35,548 nucleotides of DNA from an uncultured Eubacteriales bacterium (GTDB taxonomy: Bacteria; Bacillota; Clostridia; Lachnospirales; Lachnospiraceae), in the NCBI GenBank assembly GCA_949292725.1, contig CASFAQ010000024.1:1-35548 (forward strand), read 5' to 3'. The notes beneath the pieces are model-generated. The model did not search any database. It worked only from the letters and a program-made list of their open reading frames with translations, and was not told the origin of the DNA. Within the stretch, counting starts at the first letter, position 1; every line of letters starts with the position of its first letter. The translations under genes and the position numbers were made by a program. Shown here piece by piece: positions 17,031-26,132 of this stretch.

Positions 17031-17489
17031 CTATGATTCCTTTATCATTATAAGAGCATCCTCTACAGGATTAGAATAGTAAGTTTTGCGGATTCCCTGC
17101 GTAACGAAACCCTCATTTTCATACAATTTCACTGCCGGAGAATTACTCTTTCGCACCTCAAGGATATATCTGATTATACTCATTTGTGCTCCATATGATA
17201 ATGCATCCTTTAAAAGTCCGGTTCCCATCCCTTCATGCCTGTAATCCTCTGCAACACAGACATTTATTATATCGGCAGTATCAAAACTTATCCGCATTAT
17301 AAGAAAACCGCATACAATATCATCCTTTACCGCAACAATGCCGTAATCATGCGCAGAGCCAATAGAATATGCAAAGGACTCTTCATCCCAGGCATCATCA
17401 AACGACTCCCTCTCTATTTCGTACACACGGGGAATATCACATTCCCTCATTCTGCGTATAATAATCTCACCGGCTGCGTTCACGCTCAA
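17031..17489 (-). CDS. rimI: Ribosomal protein alanine N-acetyltransferase (GNAT)
   Basis: A protein of 152 residues with the GNAT fold. IIRRMRECDIPRVYEIERESFDDAW is the typical RimI start. The acetyl-CoA loop is in VAEDYRHEGMGTGLL, followed by LEVRKSNSPAVKLYENEGF. RimI acetylates the N-terminal alanine of S18. It directly follows tsaB, the standard tsaE-tsaB-rimI order in Firmicutes. The annotated start overlaps tsaB by 23 bases; an internal Met (MRECDI) is an alternative. It ends with TAG, which shows that TAG is a genuine stop here. Confidence 0.9.
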   Translation of the reverse strand: MSVNAAGEIIIRRMRECDIPRVYEIERESFDDAWDEESFAYSIGSAHDYGIVAVKDDIVCGFLIMRISFDTADIINVCVAEDYRHEGMGTGLLKDALSYGAQMSIIRYILEVRKSNSPAVKLYENEGFVTQGIRKTYYSNPVEDALIMIKES

Positions 17490-18171
17490 GCCTCTCCCTC
17501 TCTGCCTGTGATAATCTCAGATAAACAGGTGCAAAATCCACAGCGTCAACTGCCGCACCCCTGTCATACAGGTATACTGCATAAACAGCTGCCGCCGACG
17601 CATTCTGAAGGAGCAGATGCGCTGGTGCAAAATATGCGCGCTCTCCCATATGCTCTTTAATGACTTCCTTAAATACCGGCACTCCGTCTCCCACAAATAT
17701 TACTTCCACATCATCCTCAAATGATTCGAGAAGCTCATCTATTCCAACTGCCAGAGGCTCTTTTACGGTAATAATCTCATCATCCGCAAAACGATATACC
17801 GCAGCATATACCTGATTGCGCCGCGCATCCATAATCGGGCATATAAGCTTATCGGCAAATGGCATATTATACGCCATCATCGCCAGTGATGAAACGGGAA
17901 TAACAGGCTTTTTTGCCGCCAGACACAAGCCCTTTACCGTAGCGGCTCCTATTCGCAGACCGGTAAACGAACCCGGTCCTTCCCCAACTGCCACAGCATC
18001 CATGTCATCTATAGTAAACTCAGCTTCATCAAGGACGCGTTCTATCATCGGCAGAAGCGTCTGAGAATGTGTTTTTTTGTTATTAACGGATGCGCTCGCC
18101 CTTATCACTCCGTCTGCATATACCGCAGCCGTAGCTGTAAGTCCCGAGCTGTCCACTGCAAGCAGCTTCAT
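17467..18171 (-). CDS. tsaB: tRNA threonylcarbamoyladenosine synthesis protein TsaB
   Basis: A protein of 234 residues. It is the partner of TsaD in the t6A complex and has the ASKHA N-terminal fold: LAVDSSGLTATAAV, then KTHSQTLLPMIERVL and the diagnostic VGEGPGSFTGLRIG. It lacks the metal-binding histidines of TsaD, as expected. The ATG overlaps the tsaE stop by 4 bases (ATGA). Confidence 0.93.
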   Translation of the reverse strand: MKLLAVDSSGLTATAAVYADGVIRASASVNNKKTHSQTLLPMIERVLDEAEFTIDDMDAVAVGEGPGSFTGLRIGAATVKGLCLAAKKPVIPVSSLAMMAYNMPFADKLICPIMDARRNQVYAAVYRFADDEIITVKEPLAVGIDELLESFEDDVEVIFVGDGVPVFKEVIKEHMGERAYFAPAHLLLQNASAAAVYAVYLYDRGAAVDAVDFAPVYLRLSQAERERLERERSR

Positions 18172-18617
18172 GCGCGGCCACCCCCTCTTACGGTTATTTT
18201 TCTATAATCAAACCCCTTATCAATATCCTTTTCAATATGAATATGTATCGCATCGGAGGGAATCAGCTCTTCAATCAAATCGGCCCATTCTACAAGGCAC
18301 ACTCCGTCGCCAAAAAAATACTCCTCGTATCCCAACTCATACATCTCGGATACATCACTGATACGATACACATCAAAATGATAGAACGGCATTATCATGC
18401 CGCTATATGTCTGCATTATGGTAAACGTCGGACTGTTCACGCATTCGCTAACTCCAAGTCCCTCTGCAAAGCCCTTTGCAAACACAGTCTTTCCGCATCC
18501 AAGGTCACCAACCAGACAATACAGGCTCCCGGGAGATGCATTGCCGGCAAGTTTGTTTGCAAAATCCATGGTTTCTTCCATGTTGTACGTCTCTGTGCTA
18601 TAACAGTCATTACTCAT
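18168..18617 (-). CDS. tsaE: tRNA threonylcarbamoyladenosine ATPase TsaE
   Basis: A 149-residue P-loop ATPase that cycles the TsaB-TsaD complex. Walker A is VGDLGCGKTVFAKG; SPTFTIMQTY and FHFDVYR (here YHFDVYRI) are family motifs, and VEWADLIEELIP is the conserved C-terminal W-containing segment. Normal length. Confidence 0.94.
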   Translation of the reverse strand: MSNDCYSTETYNMEETMDFANKLAGNASPGSLYCLVGDLGCGKTVFAKGFAEGLGVSECVNSPTFTIMQTYSGMIMPFYHFDVYRISDVSEMYELGYEEYFFGDGVCLVEWADLIEELIPSDAIHIHIEKDIDKGFDYRKITVRGGGRA

Positions 18618-18642
18618 ATATTCATTCCCTTAATTCGTTATT

Positions 18643-19227
18643 CTAGATATTCGCCCTAATTCTTTCTACAATAGCAGAGCCATTATTTATCTGGCTTTTT
18701 GGAAGGATAAACGCCATAACCGTAGAGGTATATATAAGAATCAGCTTCTTCGTTTCCTTAAGCTTTCTTATGTCGCTCCACAGAACATTTGCAAATTCTT
18801 CTCCCTGACTTATAACGATACCTTCCTTACATATATTGTATCTGATGGGCTTCTTAAACATTTCCTGTCTCGCCACCTGTCTTCTCGCCTGACTTAATAT
18901 CTGAAGCGGTCTTATAACCGTAAATAAAAGCGCAAGAAATATCAAAATGCATATTTCAGCAGTACCATATCTTGTCCGTCCCACTATTACCATGACAAGC
19001 GCCGCAAGGCTTATAATGATTCCAAACCATCCGGAAAATGAGGAATAATTATGCGAAAACAGAAAATCTCTCATATCTCTTACCCTCACCGTCACTTCAC
19101 ACTCTATACTATCCTCCATATCCAGAGGTTGTATCTTCTCTTCAGCAGAATCAACTGTAGCGCTGCCTCCTTCTTCCGATTCGCCCGCCATATTTTTAAG
19201 ATCGTCCATATAATCATTCTTCTTCAT
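18643..19227 (-). CDS. Membrane protein with YcxB-like C-terminal domain
   Basis: A protein of 194 residues. The first 45 are acidic and probably flexible. Two membrane segments lie at about 67-85 and 90-108. The C-terminal part (YNICKEGIVISQGEEFANVLWSDIRKLKETKKLILIY) matches the YcxB-like / PH-like domain pattern of small Firmicute membrane proteins. Likely first gene of the tsaE-tsaB-rimI run (25-base gap). Function unknown. Confidence 0.7.
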   Translation of the reverse strand: MKKNDYMDDLKNMAGESEEGGSATVDSAEEKIQPLDMEDSIECEVTVRVRDMRDFLFSHNYSSFSGWFGIIISLAALVMVIVGRTRYGTAEICILIFLALLFTVIRPLQILSQARRQVARQEMFKKPIRYNICKEGIVISQGEEFANVLWSDIRKLKETKKLILIYTSTVMAFILPKSQINNGSAIVERIRANI

Positions 19228-19363
19228 AAAAGACCTCCTCCTCGCTTCTGTACTTAACTATTCTATATCTTTTTTACTGTTGTTGCAACGAAAAAATCAT
19301 GCTATAATTTTTTACATAGATAATGATTACGAAAGTAATGAATTCATGAAAGGAGCCTGATAT

Positions 19364-20500
19364 ATGGAATACAGAAAGATGAAAAACGGAGCGCTGCCGT
19401 CTCTTCTGGGATTTGGCTGTATGAGATTCCCTACTGTAAAAGAGAATGGCACCGAGGTAATCGACAGAGAAAAAGCCTCCCATATGCTTGATATCGCAAT
19501 TAAGGAAGGTGTAAACTATATCGACACTGCTTATCCATATCATAATGGCGAAAGCGAACTTTTTCTTGGCGAAGCACTTAAGGCATATCCACGTGACAGC
19601 TTCTATCTTGCCACCAAGCTTCCTATGTGGGACGTAAAGAAAAAAGAGGACATAAAAGATATATTTCACAGGCAGCTCGAAAAACTGCAGACAGATTATA
19701 TCGACTTTTACCTGCTTCACGGACTGAATGCCGGCAGTTTTAAAACCGTTACAGATTTTGACATCATAAACATACTTGAGGAGCTCAGGGCAGAAGGTAA
19801 GATTCGCTATATAGGATTTTCCTTTCATGACAGCTACGAAGTATTTGAACGCATTATTACATATTATGACTGGGATTTTTGTCAGATTCAGTTCAACTAT
19901 ATGGATTCTGATGAACAGGCCGGAATGCGCGGATACGAGCTTAGCAAAAAGCTTAATATACCTCTTGTGATAATGGAGCCTGTTAAAGGCGGTTCACTTG
20001 CCAATTACTCAGATGATATAAAGGAACAGTTCTACAGCTATAAGCCGGGATATTCTATAGCGTCCTGGGCCATGAGATGGGTTGGAAGCCTTAGTAACGT
20101 CCATGTAATACTAAGCGGTATGAGCACGGATTCTCAGGTGGAGGATAATATCAAAACATTCAGTAATTTTGAGCCTCTGTCCGATGATGAGAGAGCATTT
20201 CTTGACGATATGATCAAAAAGATAAGATCCAGAGTGAACAACGGCTGTACTGGCTGTCGTTACTGCATGCCTTGTCCTCACGGCGTAGATATCCCGCGTA
20301 ATTTCTCAGTATGGAACGGGTACGCAATGTATAACAACCCAGGCTCCGTTATATGGAATTATAACGATATGGTAAAGAACAAATCCACCGCCGATGTGTG
20401 CATAGGCTGTGGAATATGCGAAACCAAATGCCCACAGAAGCTTCCTGTCAGAAAAGATCTTCTTAAAGCACAGAAGGACATCCTAAAGGTTGTGGAATAG
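19364..20500 (+). CDS. Aldo/keto reductase with C-terminal ferredoxin motifs
   Basis: A protein of 378 residues. The N-terminal 280 are an AKR barrel: GFGCMRFPTV, the catalytic Asp and Tyr in NYIDTAYPYHNGESE, Lys in ATKLP and His in YLLHGL. The C-terminus has two Cys clusters, CTGCRYCMPCPHGVDIP and CIGCGICETKCPQKLP, consistent with an iron-sulphur redox module. This AKR-ferredoxin type is common in anaerobes; its substrate is unknown. AAAGGAGCC precedes the ATG. The gene ends with TAG directly before a terminator hairpin. Confidence 0.9.
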   Translation: MEYRKMKNGALPSLLGFGCMRFPTVKENGTEVIDREKASHMLDIAIKEGVNYIDTAYPYHNGESELFLGEALKAYPRDSFYLATKLPMWDVKKKEDIKDIFHRQLEKLQTDYIDFYLLHGLNAGSFKTVTDFDIINILEELRAEGKIRYIGFSFHDSYEVFERIITYYDWDFCQIQFNYMDSDEQAGMRGYELSKKLNIPLVIMEPVKGGSLANYSDDIKEQFYSYKPGYSIASWAMRWVGSLSNVHVILSGMSTDSQVEDNIKTFSNFEPLSDDERAFLDDMIKKIRSRVNNGCTGCRYCMPCPHGVDIPRNFSVWNGYAMYNNPGSVIWNYNDMVKNKSTADVCIGCGICETKCPQKLPVRKDLLKAQKDILKVVE

Positions 20501-20516
20501 ACAATATCAGATATAA

Positions 20517-20563
20517 CACAGGGGAGAAGCCTTACATAACGGACCTCTCCCCTTATCTGTGTG
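20517..20563. terminator. Bidirectional terminator between the AKR and SEC-C genes
   Basis: ACACAGGGGAGA pairs with TCTCCCCTtatCTGTGT with a small bulge. The genes on both sides converge here. Confidence 0.65.
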
Positions 20564-20576
20564 ATATGCGTAAGTA

Positions 20577-21092
20577 TTACTGGTCCCTTCCGCAACAGAA
20601 TTTGTATTTCTTGCCGCTTCCGCATGGGCAAGGGTCATTACGTCCAATCTTCTGCTCCTTTACAATAGTTCCCGAAGCCTTCTGCTCCTTATAGAGTTCC
20701 TTACGTCTCTCCTCCGTAAGAAGCGTATCCCATTGAGGCAGATTATACAGCCAGTCAGCTTTACACTCCACCATATTATAATAAAGTTTCTCTGTATCAA
20801 ATCCGAGATTAACCTCTGTATCCTCAGTCATATCGTCTATCGGATTAGGCTCCTTAAGACTGTCGTTGATTCCATCAAGAAAACCTGTCATATACATAAT
20901 CGAAAGGTCATATTTATCGGCAAGTTCTGAAACAGTTCCCCTGACAACATTATCGGGATCCGAAAGAAGCTGCTCATATATTCCCTTTTCAAGTACAAAA
21001 TACTCAGCCCAGAATCTCTCTCCTTTTTTCCCCTGCATCTCCTGACCGTATGCAAGCTCTCTCCATTTCTTTAACAAACTTTCGCTCATCAT
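20577..21092 (-). CDS. SEC-C zinc-motif protein
   Basis: A protein of 171 residues. The C-terminus is a textbook SEC-C motif ([20 protein letters not shown]), the zinc finger also found at the end of SecA and in many small proteins. The rest (about 1-140) is helical and acidic, with no catalytic motif. The function of such stand-alone proteins is not known. Confidence 0.8.
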   Translation of the reverse strand: MMSESLLKKWRELAYGQEMQGKKGERFWAEYFVLEKGIYEQLLSDPDNVVRGTVSELADKYDLSIMYMTGFLDGINDSLKEPNPIDDMTEDTEVNLGFDTEKLYYNMVECKADWLYNLPQWDTLLTEERRKELYKEQKASGTIVKEQKIGRNDPCPCGSGKKYKFCCGRDQ

Positions 21093-21170
21093 CTTACTCC
21101 TTATATAATATTAATCATAAGTTTTTACCACAGATAGAATATCACCTTTTTATAAATCGGGCAAGTTGTA

Positions 21171-21199
21171 TTGTAAAATTTTATATGTCATGATATGAT
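21171..21199 (+). promoter_or_regulatory. Promoter placing the transcript start at the ATG of the next gene
   Basis: TTGTAA (21171-21176), a 17-base spacer and TATGAT (21194-21199). The start of transcription expected 6-7 bases on coincides with the ATG at 21206, and no ribosome site exists between them. Confidence 0.6.
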
Positions 21200-21205
21200 T
21201 TGCAT

Positions 21206-21892
21206 ATGAAGGACAAACTTATTTTCATATCAACAACACTTATCATAATGCTGTTTATCGTATCGCTTTCCATATCAGCTCCCATACTGGTACGACCTTT
21301 CTACTATGCGCAGATTAATAATCTGAATCTTGTTAACGACACCGGATTTTTAAAGGAACAGATTAGGGATGCATATGATGAAATGTTGGATTACTGCCTT
21401 GGACTGACTGATGAATTTGGTGTTGGCGACCTTTTGTGGTCAGAATCCGGCAAGGCTCATTTTGATGATGTGAAAGCATTATTTTCACTTGACCTCTATG
21501 TACTTGCGATAACGTCCGTATACCTCATTGTATATGTAATTGTAATTGCACGAAAAAAATATAAACCGCATGGAATAAATGGCTATACGCCTTCATTCTA
21601 CAGCAGTATCGTGTTGATTTCTCTTATGAGTCTGACAGCAGTTATATGCGCCATGGATTTTAATGCTGCATTTAATGTATTTCACCGCATATTCTTTCCA
21701 GGAAAAGATAACTGGATATTTGACCACCGGACAGACGAGATTATTCTCATACTCCCGGAAGAATTTTTTATGCGCTGCGCGCTATGCATACTTGTCATAA
21801 TCCTGATATTATGCATGTCATTGATAATATACGGCATAGCAAGAAAAAATTTTCCTTATCGGAGACTTTCCGCCACCAATAAGGAAAACTGA
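21206..21892 (+). CDS. DUF1461 (TIGR01906-type) integral membrane protein
   Basis: A protein of about 228 residues with membrane segments near 8-28, 95-115, 135-155 and 190-212. The long extracytoplasmic loop between segments 1 and 2 holds MLDYCLGLTDEF, and a later FHRIFFPGKDNWIFD is the best-conserved family motif. Function unknown. A TTG two codons upstream is possible, but the ATG at 21206 is preferred. It has no Shine-Dalgarno sequence and its promoter -10 ends 6 bases before the ATG, so the mRNA may be leaderless. Confidence 0.8.
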   Translation: MKDKLIFISTTLIIMLFIVSLSISAPILVRPFYYAQINNLNLVNDTGFLKEQIRDAYDEMLDYCLGLTDEFGVGDLLWSESGKAHFDDVKALFSLDLYVLAITSVYLIVYVIVIARKKYKPHGINGYTPSFYSSIVLISLMSLTAVICAMDFNAAFNVFHRIFFPGKDNWIFDHRTDEIILILPEEFFMRCALCILVIILILCMSLIIYGIARKNFPYRRLSATNKEN

Positions 21893-21911
21893 CAGATATT
21901 CTGATTAATTA

Positions 21912-23444
21912 TCAGAGCATTACCGCTCTTTCATACGAAAATCCCCTGTCGGATTTTATGTCTGATTTTTTACATTCAAAATATAAAATGGCAAATTCGC
22001 TAAGCTCTGCCCGTATCCTAAGTTTGCCGTCCATAACTTCAAGTCTTTCGGAAGATACCGACGGTGTTGCCGCCTGTCTTAATATCTCTTTCTGTGAATC
22101 CGTAAGGGATGAAGGCTCTCCCATGTCATGCCATACCTTATATGGATTGCAGCACTTCTCATCCACCAGACTGTATACTATGCTATACTGTCCTTCGGCA
22201 TCCTGCGGCACATCGATATTGCATGTAAAATCAAGACTTTTTCCATCCCTTTTTAGCGAGCTGTTCCATATTATGCCACGGTACTCATTCTCACCGCTTC
22301 GCACGATAACTGCCTCGTCGCTTCTGAGAATACACTGATAATCCGAAAGCCTCTTATAGAATGCAAATGTCCAGAACGTCGGCTTTGGTATAATACCATT
22401 GGCAACCATTCCAAATCCTCCGTGAAATGGTGTAAAAGGCACTCCCTGCTCCTCAAATATATCTCCGAAGGTCCAATATGAGTATGAAGCATTATCATCA
22501 CCGAGCCATGAAAGCTGTCCTGCCATATATGCGGCATTCTGATTAGTATCATGTATTGGATTATTCGGCACATATGATGTATTAAACTCTGTTATATGTA
22601 TCTCTTTACCCTTATACTCATCAAAGCTGTCAACAATCTGTCTGGTTACGTTAAGATTCTTTCTTCCGTATTCCGCATCCGTAAGTTCCTGATACGAATA
22701 ATGTCCTTCGCGAACCGGCATCTCGGTTGTATAATGATGTCTGGTAACAAAATCGACCAAAATACTGTTATCCCTGCAAAACTCCATAAACCTTCTTATC
22801 CATTCCTCATCATTGACGCCGCATATTGCAGGCCCTCCAACCCTGAATCTCTCATCAACTTCTTTGATGGCATAAAATGTTTCCTTAAAGAGCTTAAAAT
22901 ATTCCTGCATGTCGGCGTCCTTAAAGAATCCCGGCAGATTAGGCTCATTCCACACTTCAACAGGCCATGTTACCACTTCGTCCGCGCCATACCTGTCCAT
23001 AAGATGTCTGAGCGTATTCTGAACGAGACTGCACCATGCTTCATATGACTTAGGAGGAGTAACATTGCCCTTCCAATAGAATACAGTCTGTTCCCCGCTT
23101 GCAAGCTTATCCGGCATGAATCCCAGCTCAATAAACGGTTTGATATTAAGCGACAGATAAGAATCCATAACAAGATCAAGATATGTAAAATTATATTCAC
23201 GGCAGACATTCCCGTTCTCATCCTCGTATTCATGATATATCGCCATATCGTCAGTAAACAGCCCGTGCCCCCTTATATGTTTGAACCCTATTATGTCCTG
23301 AACATATTTGAGCTGGTCATAATACTCTTTCTGAAGTGCAAGTCCCATGCGCCCGGTTCCAACGCAGTAATCCACGCGATTATTAAATAAAACTTCGTTA
23401 TCAAAAGATGTTTTATAGCTTACTGCTATCTTTTCTTTGTCCAT
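21912..23444 (-). CDS. GH39 family glycoside hydrolase (beta-xylosidase type)
   Basis: About 510 residues, a full-length GH39 enzyme. The acid/base Glu lies in VEVWNEPNLPGFF and the nucleophile Glu in IHITEFNTSY. GFKHIRGHG, SYSYWTFGDIFEEQG and FHGGFGMV are conserved barrel segments, and a C-terminal beta-sandwich follows. No signal peptide, so it is likely cytoplasmic and acts on imported xylo-oligosaccharides. This fits with a secreted CE1 esterase in the same window. The ATG at 23444 is chosen because GGAGG lies 8 bases before it; an in-frame ATG exists at 23468. Confidence 0.92.
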   Translation of the reverse strand: MDKEKIAVSYKTSFDNEVLFNNRVDYCVGTGRMGLALQKEYYDQLKYVQDIIGFKHIRGHGLFTDDMAIYHEYEDENGNVCREYNFTYLDLVMDSYLSLNIKPFIELGFMPDKLASGEQTVFYWKGNVTPPKSYEAWCSLVQNTLRHLMDRYGADEVVTWPVEVWNEPNLPGFFKDADMQEYFKLFKETFYAIKEVDERFRVGGPAICGVNDEEWIRRFMEFCRDNSILVDFVTRHHYTTEMPVREGHYSYQELTDAEYGRKNLNVTRQIVDSFDEYKGKEIHITEFNTSYVPNNPIHDTNQNAAYMAGQLSWLGDDNASYSYWTFGDIFEEQGVPFTPFHGGFGMVANGIIPKPTFWTFAFYKRLSDYQCILRSDEAVIVRSGENEYRGIIWNSSLKRDGKSLDFTCNIDVPQDAEGQYSIVYSLVDEKCCNPYKVWHDMGEPSSLTDSQKEILRQAATPSVSSERLEVMDGKLRIRAELSEFAILYFECKKSDIKSDRGFSYERAVML

Positions 23445-23510
23445 ATATGATTCCTCCAGATTATTCATGGGGATATTTTAACACAGGAATATATGCAAAA
23501 TCTACTTTTT

Positions 23511-24785
23511 TTAACAGGAAGCTGCGGGAAGCGTAACGATAATGCCAAGGCTTTTTCCGTCCTTACTCGTTGCCTGAATCTTTCCTTTATGAGCGTTTGT
23601 AATTGATTTTGCGGCAGACAGACCTATTCCAAACCCACCCATATTGGAATTTCTTGATTCATCGCGTCTGTAGAAACGTTCGAATATTATGTCGTGATTG
23701 CCTTTATCGATACCGGCTACATCATTTAGTGTTTTAAAAATAATTCTGCCGCCTTTTCTGTACAGCGATATCGCTATTGTACTGTCAGCGTCAGAATATT
23801 TTACTGCATTATCAATCAATATATTAATCATCTGCCTTATCTGTTTTTCATCTCCCGACATATATACATTATCCCTAATGTCCGTATCAAGGGTTTTCCC
23901 GGCAAGTCTTGCCGGTGCGAGAAAGGATGAGACGGTTTCACTGACAGCCTGTGACAGGGAGAATCTGACATTCGTCCTTATGCAATTCTCCTCATCCAGC
24001 CTTGCGAGAGTCAGCAGACCCGAAGTAAGTGCATTAAGTCTGTCTATCTGATTATGTGTGCTTATCGTCCACTGGTTCTCACCCATCTCCATCTCAAGAA
24101 CTTCCGTATTGGCAGATATCACGGCAAGCGGAGTTTTTATCTCATGGCTTGCATTGGTTATAAACTGCCTCTGGCGCACGTAACTTTCATGCACCGGTGC
24201 AAATACCATCTTCGAAAATACCAGCACAAGCACAAATACAGCCAGAAGCCCCAGCATAAATACCAAAAGACTTATAATAAAAAGCATCCTTGCCGCTTCC
24301 AGCTCCATCCTGCAATCAAGAAATATAATCTTAATCCCATCACCCGTTGCGGATTTCCTGAAGCGGTAGATATCCATAAATCCCTTTTTCTTATCGGCTT
24401 CAAACACTTTTTTGGCGTATTTTCCTGCTTCTTTCTCGCTTACCGCCCTTATACGTGCAAGGAGCTCCTTAGTGGAAAACGGTTTGCACAGATAATCGTC
24501 CGCTCCGCTATCCAGCCCGACAACCCTCTCGTCAATCTCAGACTTTGCCGTAAGTATGAGCACAGGCGTTACATTACCCTGTGAGCGTATCCTTTTTAAC
24601 ACTTCAATGCCATCCATTCCCGGCATCATTATATCCAGTATCACTCCGTCATAATCCTGATTCATAAGATAATCAAGCGCATCCAATCCGTTATATACAG
24701 CATCAACCGAATAATTATTGTGCCTTAATATGACCGTGAGTGCATCCGACAATTCTTTTTCGTCCTCTGCCAGCAAAAGTCTCAT
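23511..24785 (-). pseudogene. Response regulator joined in frame to a sensor kinase by deletion
   Basis: One reading frame of about 424 codons. Residues 1-115 are an OmpR-class receiver domain (LLLAEDEKELSDAL, DGVILDIMMPGMDG with the phospho-Asp, LILTAKSE, LCKPFSTKELLARI). It stops where the linker to the winged helix should begin and continues as the extracytoplasmic end, membrane segment, H-box (FITNASHEIKTPLA) and ATPase domain (NILIDNAVKYS, GFGIGLSAAKSI) of a histidine kinase. The whole DNA-binding domain and the N-terminus of the kinase are missing. The ATG at 24785 has GGAGG 5 bases upstream. A single protein might still be made, but it could not bind the operator at 28120-28140. Confidence 0.8.
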
Positions 24786-24866
24786 AACATCCTCCATAAT
24801 ATGCTTATGATTAAATACTGATATGTCATCATAACAGCATATTACAGGAATCAGCCGCAAGAGAAT

Positions 24867-25895
24867 CTATCCCGTATACCTTAATGATTCGATTGGGTTC
24901 TTCTTAGCAGCCTTATGTGCCGGGTATATTCCAAAAATGATACCTATAAGAGTTGAAAATATTACAGCTATTAATACTACACCTGTAGAAAGGCTGAAAT
25001 TAAGACTGTACGATACCAGCACTACCGAAAGCACCCTTAATATCCCCCATGAGGCGGCAACTCCGGTAAAACAACCCATAAGGCTTAACATCATCGCTTC
25101 TATGAGAAACTAGAGCATTATCGTATATCTTCCCACTCCTATGGCCTTACGTATACCAATCTCTCTGGTACGCTCCGTAACGGATACAAGCATAATGTTC
25201 ATTATTCCAACGCCTCCGACCAGAAGGGATATCGCCGCAATACCTCCAAGCAACAGCTATAAGATATTGGTAACGTCACTGAGCGCTTCCATTATCTCGG
25301 ACTGATTCATGATGGAAAATGCTTCATCATCATTCTCAAAACGTTCCATAAGAAGCGTCTCCATTCTGTTTTCAGCTGCATCCAGAGTTTTATCACTTTC
25401 AGCCGCCACGCAAAAGTTTGTTATACTCGTAGGAACCGAATCAGCAAGTCTTACAAGGGATGTAAACGGTATATATAATTCATAATTAGAATATGTCTCC
25501 GTAGACGAATCCTCTGCAAGATCTGCGCTTATAACAGCAACATTTGTATGATTCTCAACATCCGAGTTATTGATAAATCTTCCACTTCCAATCGTAAGAC
25601 CATTTATATCCTTATAACCTCCCGTTACTCCGTACACCGTGGAAGTCTCACTGTTATCTGCATAATCTGCCGCAACCTGCGACTGCGCAATGGGCGAGAC
25701 CTCGGATATCTCGGAATAATCCCTGAATTCATAGAGGTCGTCAAGCTTTATCGGCTTTCCTTTATCATCCGATATCATAACGGTAAGAAGATCAGAGCCA
25801 AGGGACGATATCTTATTCGTTACAGATCCTGAAGCTCCGCTTGTAAGCGATACAAGCACTACTAAGGACATTACTCCGATGATGATTCCAAGCAT
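24867..25895 (-). pseudogene. MacB-like ABC permease remnant with two TAG codons
   Basis: A continuous frame from MLGIIIGVMSLVVLVSL (first membrane segment, N-terminal start missing) through the extracytoplasmic domain to the three-helix C-terminus ([51 protein letters not shown]). It is interrupted by TAG at 25257-25259 and 25110-25112. In the second, homologues usually have Gln (IML-Q-FLIEA), so CAG to TAG is the simplest change. The extracytoplasmic part also seems shortened (ISADLAEDSSTETY joins two parts that normally lie further apart). TAG ends intact genes in this window, so recoding is unlikely. Confidence 0.85.
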
Positions 25896-26132
25896 AAGTA
25901 TGATAGTATTGCCGTTATAATGAAGCTCGTGAAATATCTGCATAATTTCTTCGCCTGTTCTTGATATGTGCAAGCTCGTTCTCCGAATAAGATTCTATGG
26001 ACTGTCCGTTTAATATATATCGACCCGAATCGGCCGTATCAAGGCATCCTATAATGTTCATCATAGTGGATTTGCCGCTTCCGCTGGGACCTACTATTCC
26101 CACAAATTCCTGCTCCCTTATACACATACTTG
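25896..26132 (-). pseudogene. MacB-like ABC ATPase remnant (two pieces, out of frame)
   Basis: The first piece (about 26132-25965) starts in mid-domain with MCIREQEFVGIVGPSGSGKS (Walker A) and continues CLDTADSGRYILNG to ENELAHIKN. The second piece, in another frame (about 25965-25896), reads SRTGEEIMQIFHELHYNGNT, which belongs after Walker B. Everything between (Q-loop, signature, Walker B) is deleted, as is the start. The first piece is fused in frame to the adaptor upstream and the second to the permease downstream. Confidence 0.85.

Noticed and set aside
24867..25973. TAG read as glutamine (amber recoding) in the permease
   Set aside because: The AKR gene (ends 20500) and rimI (ends 17031) terminate with TAG at the expected protein end, and the permease has other damage.
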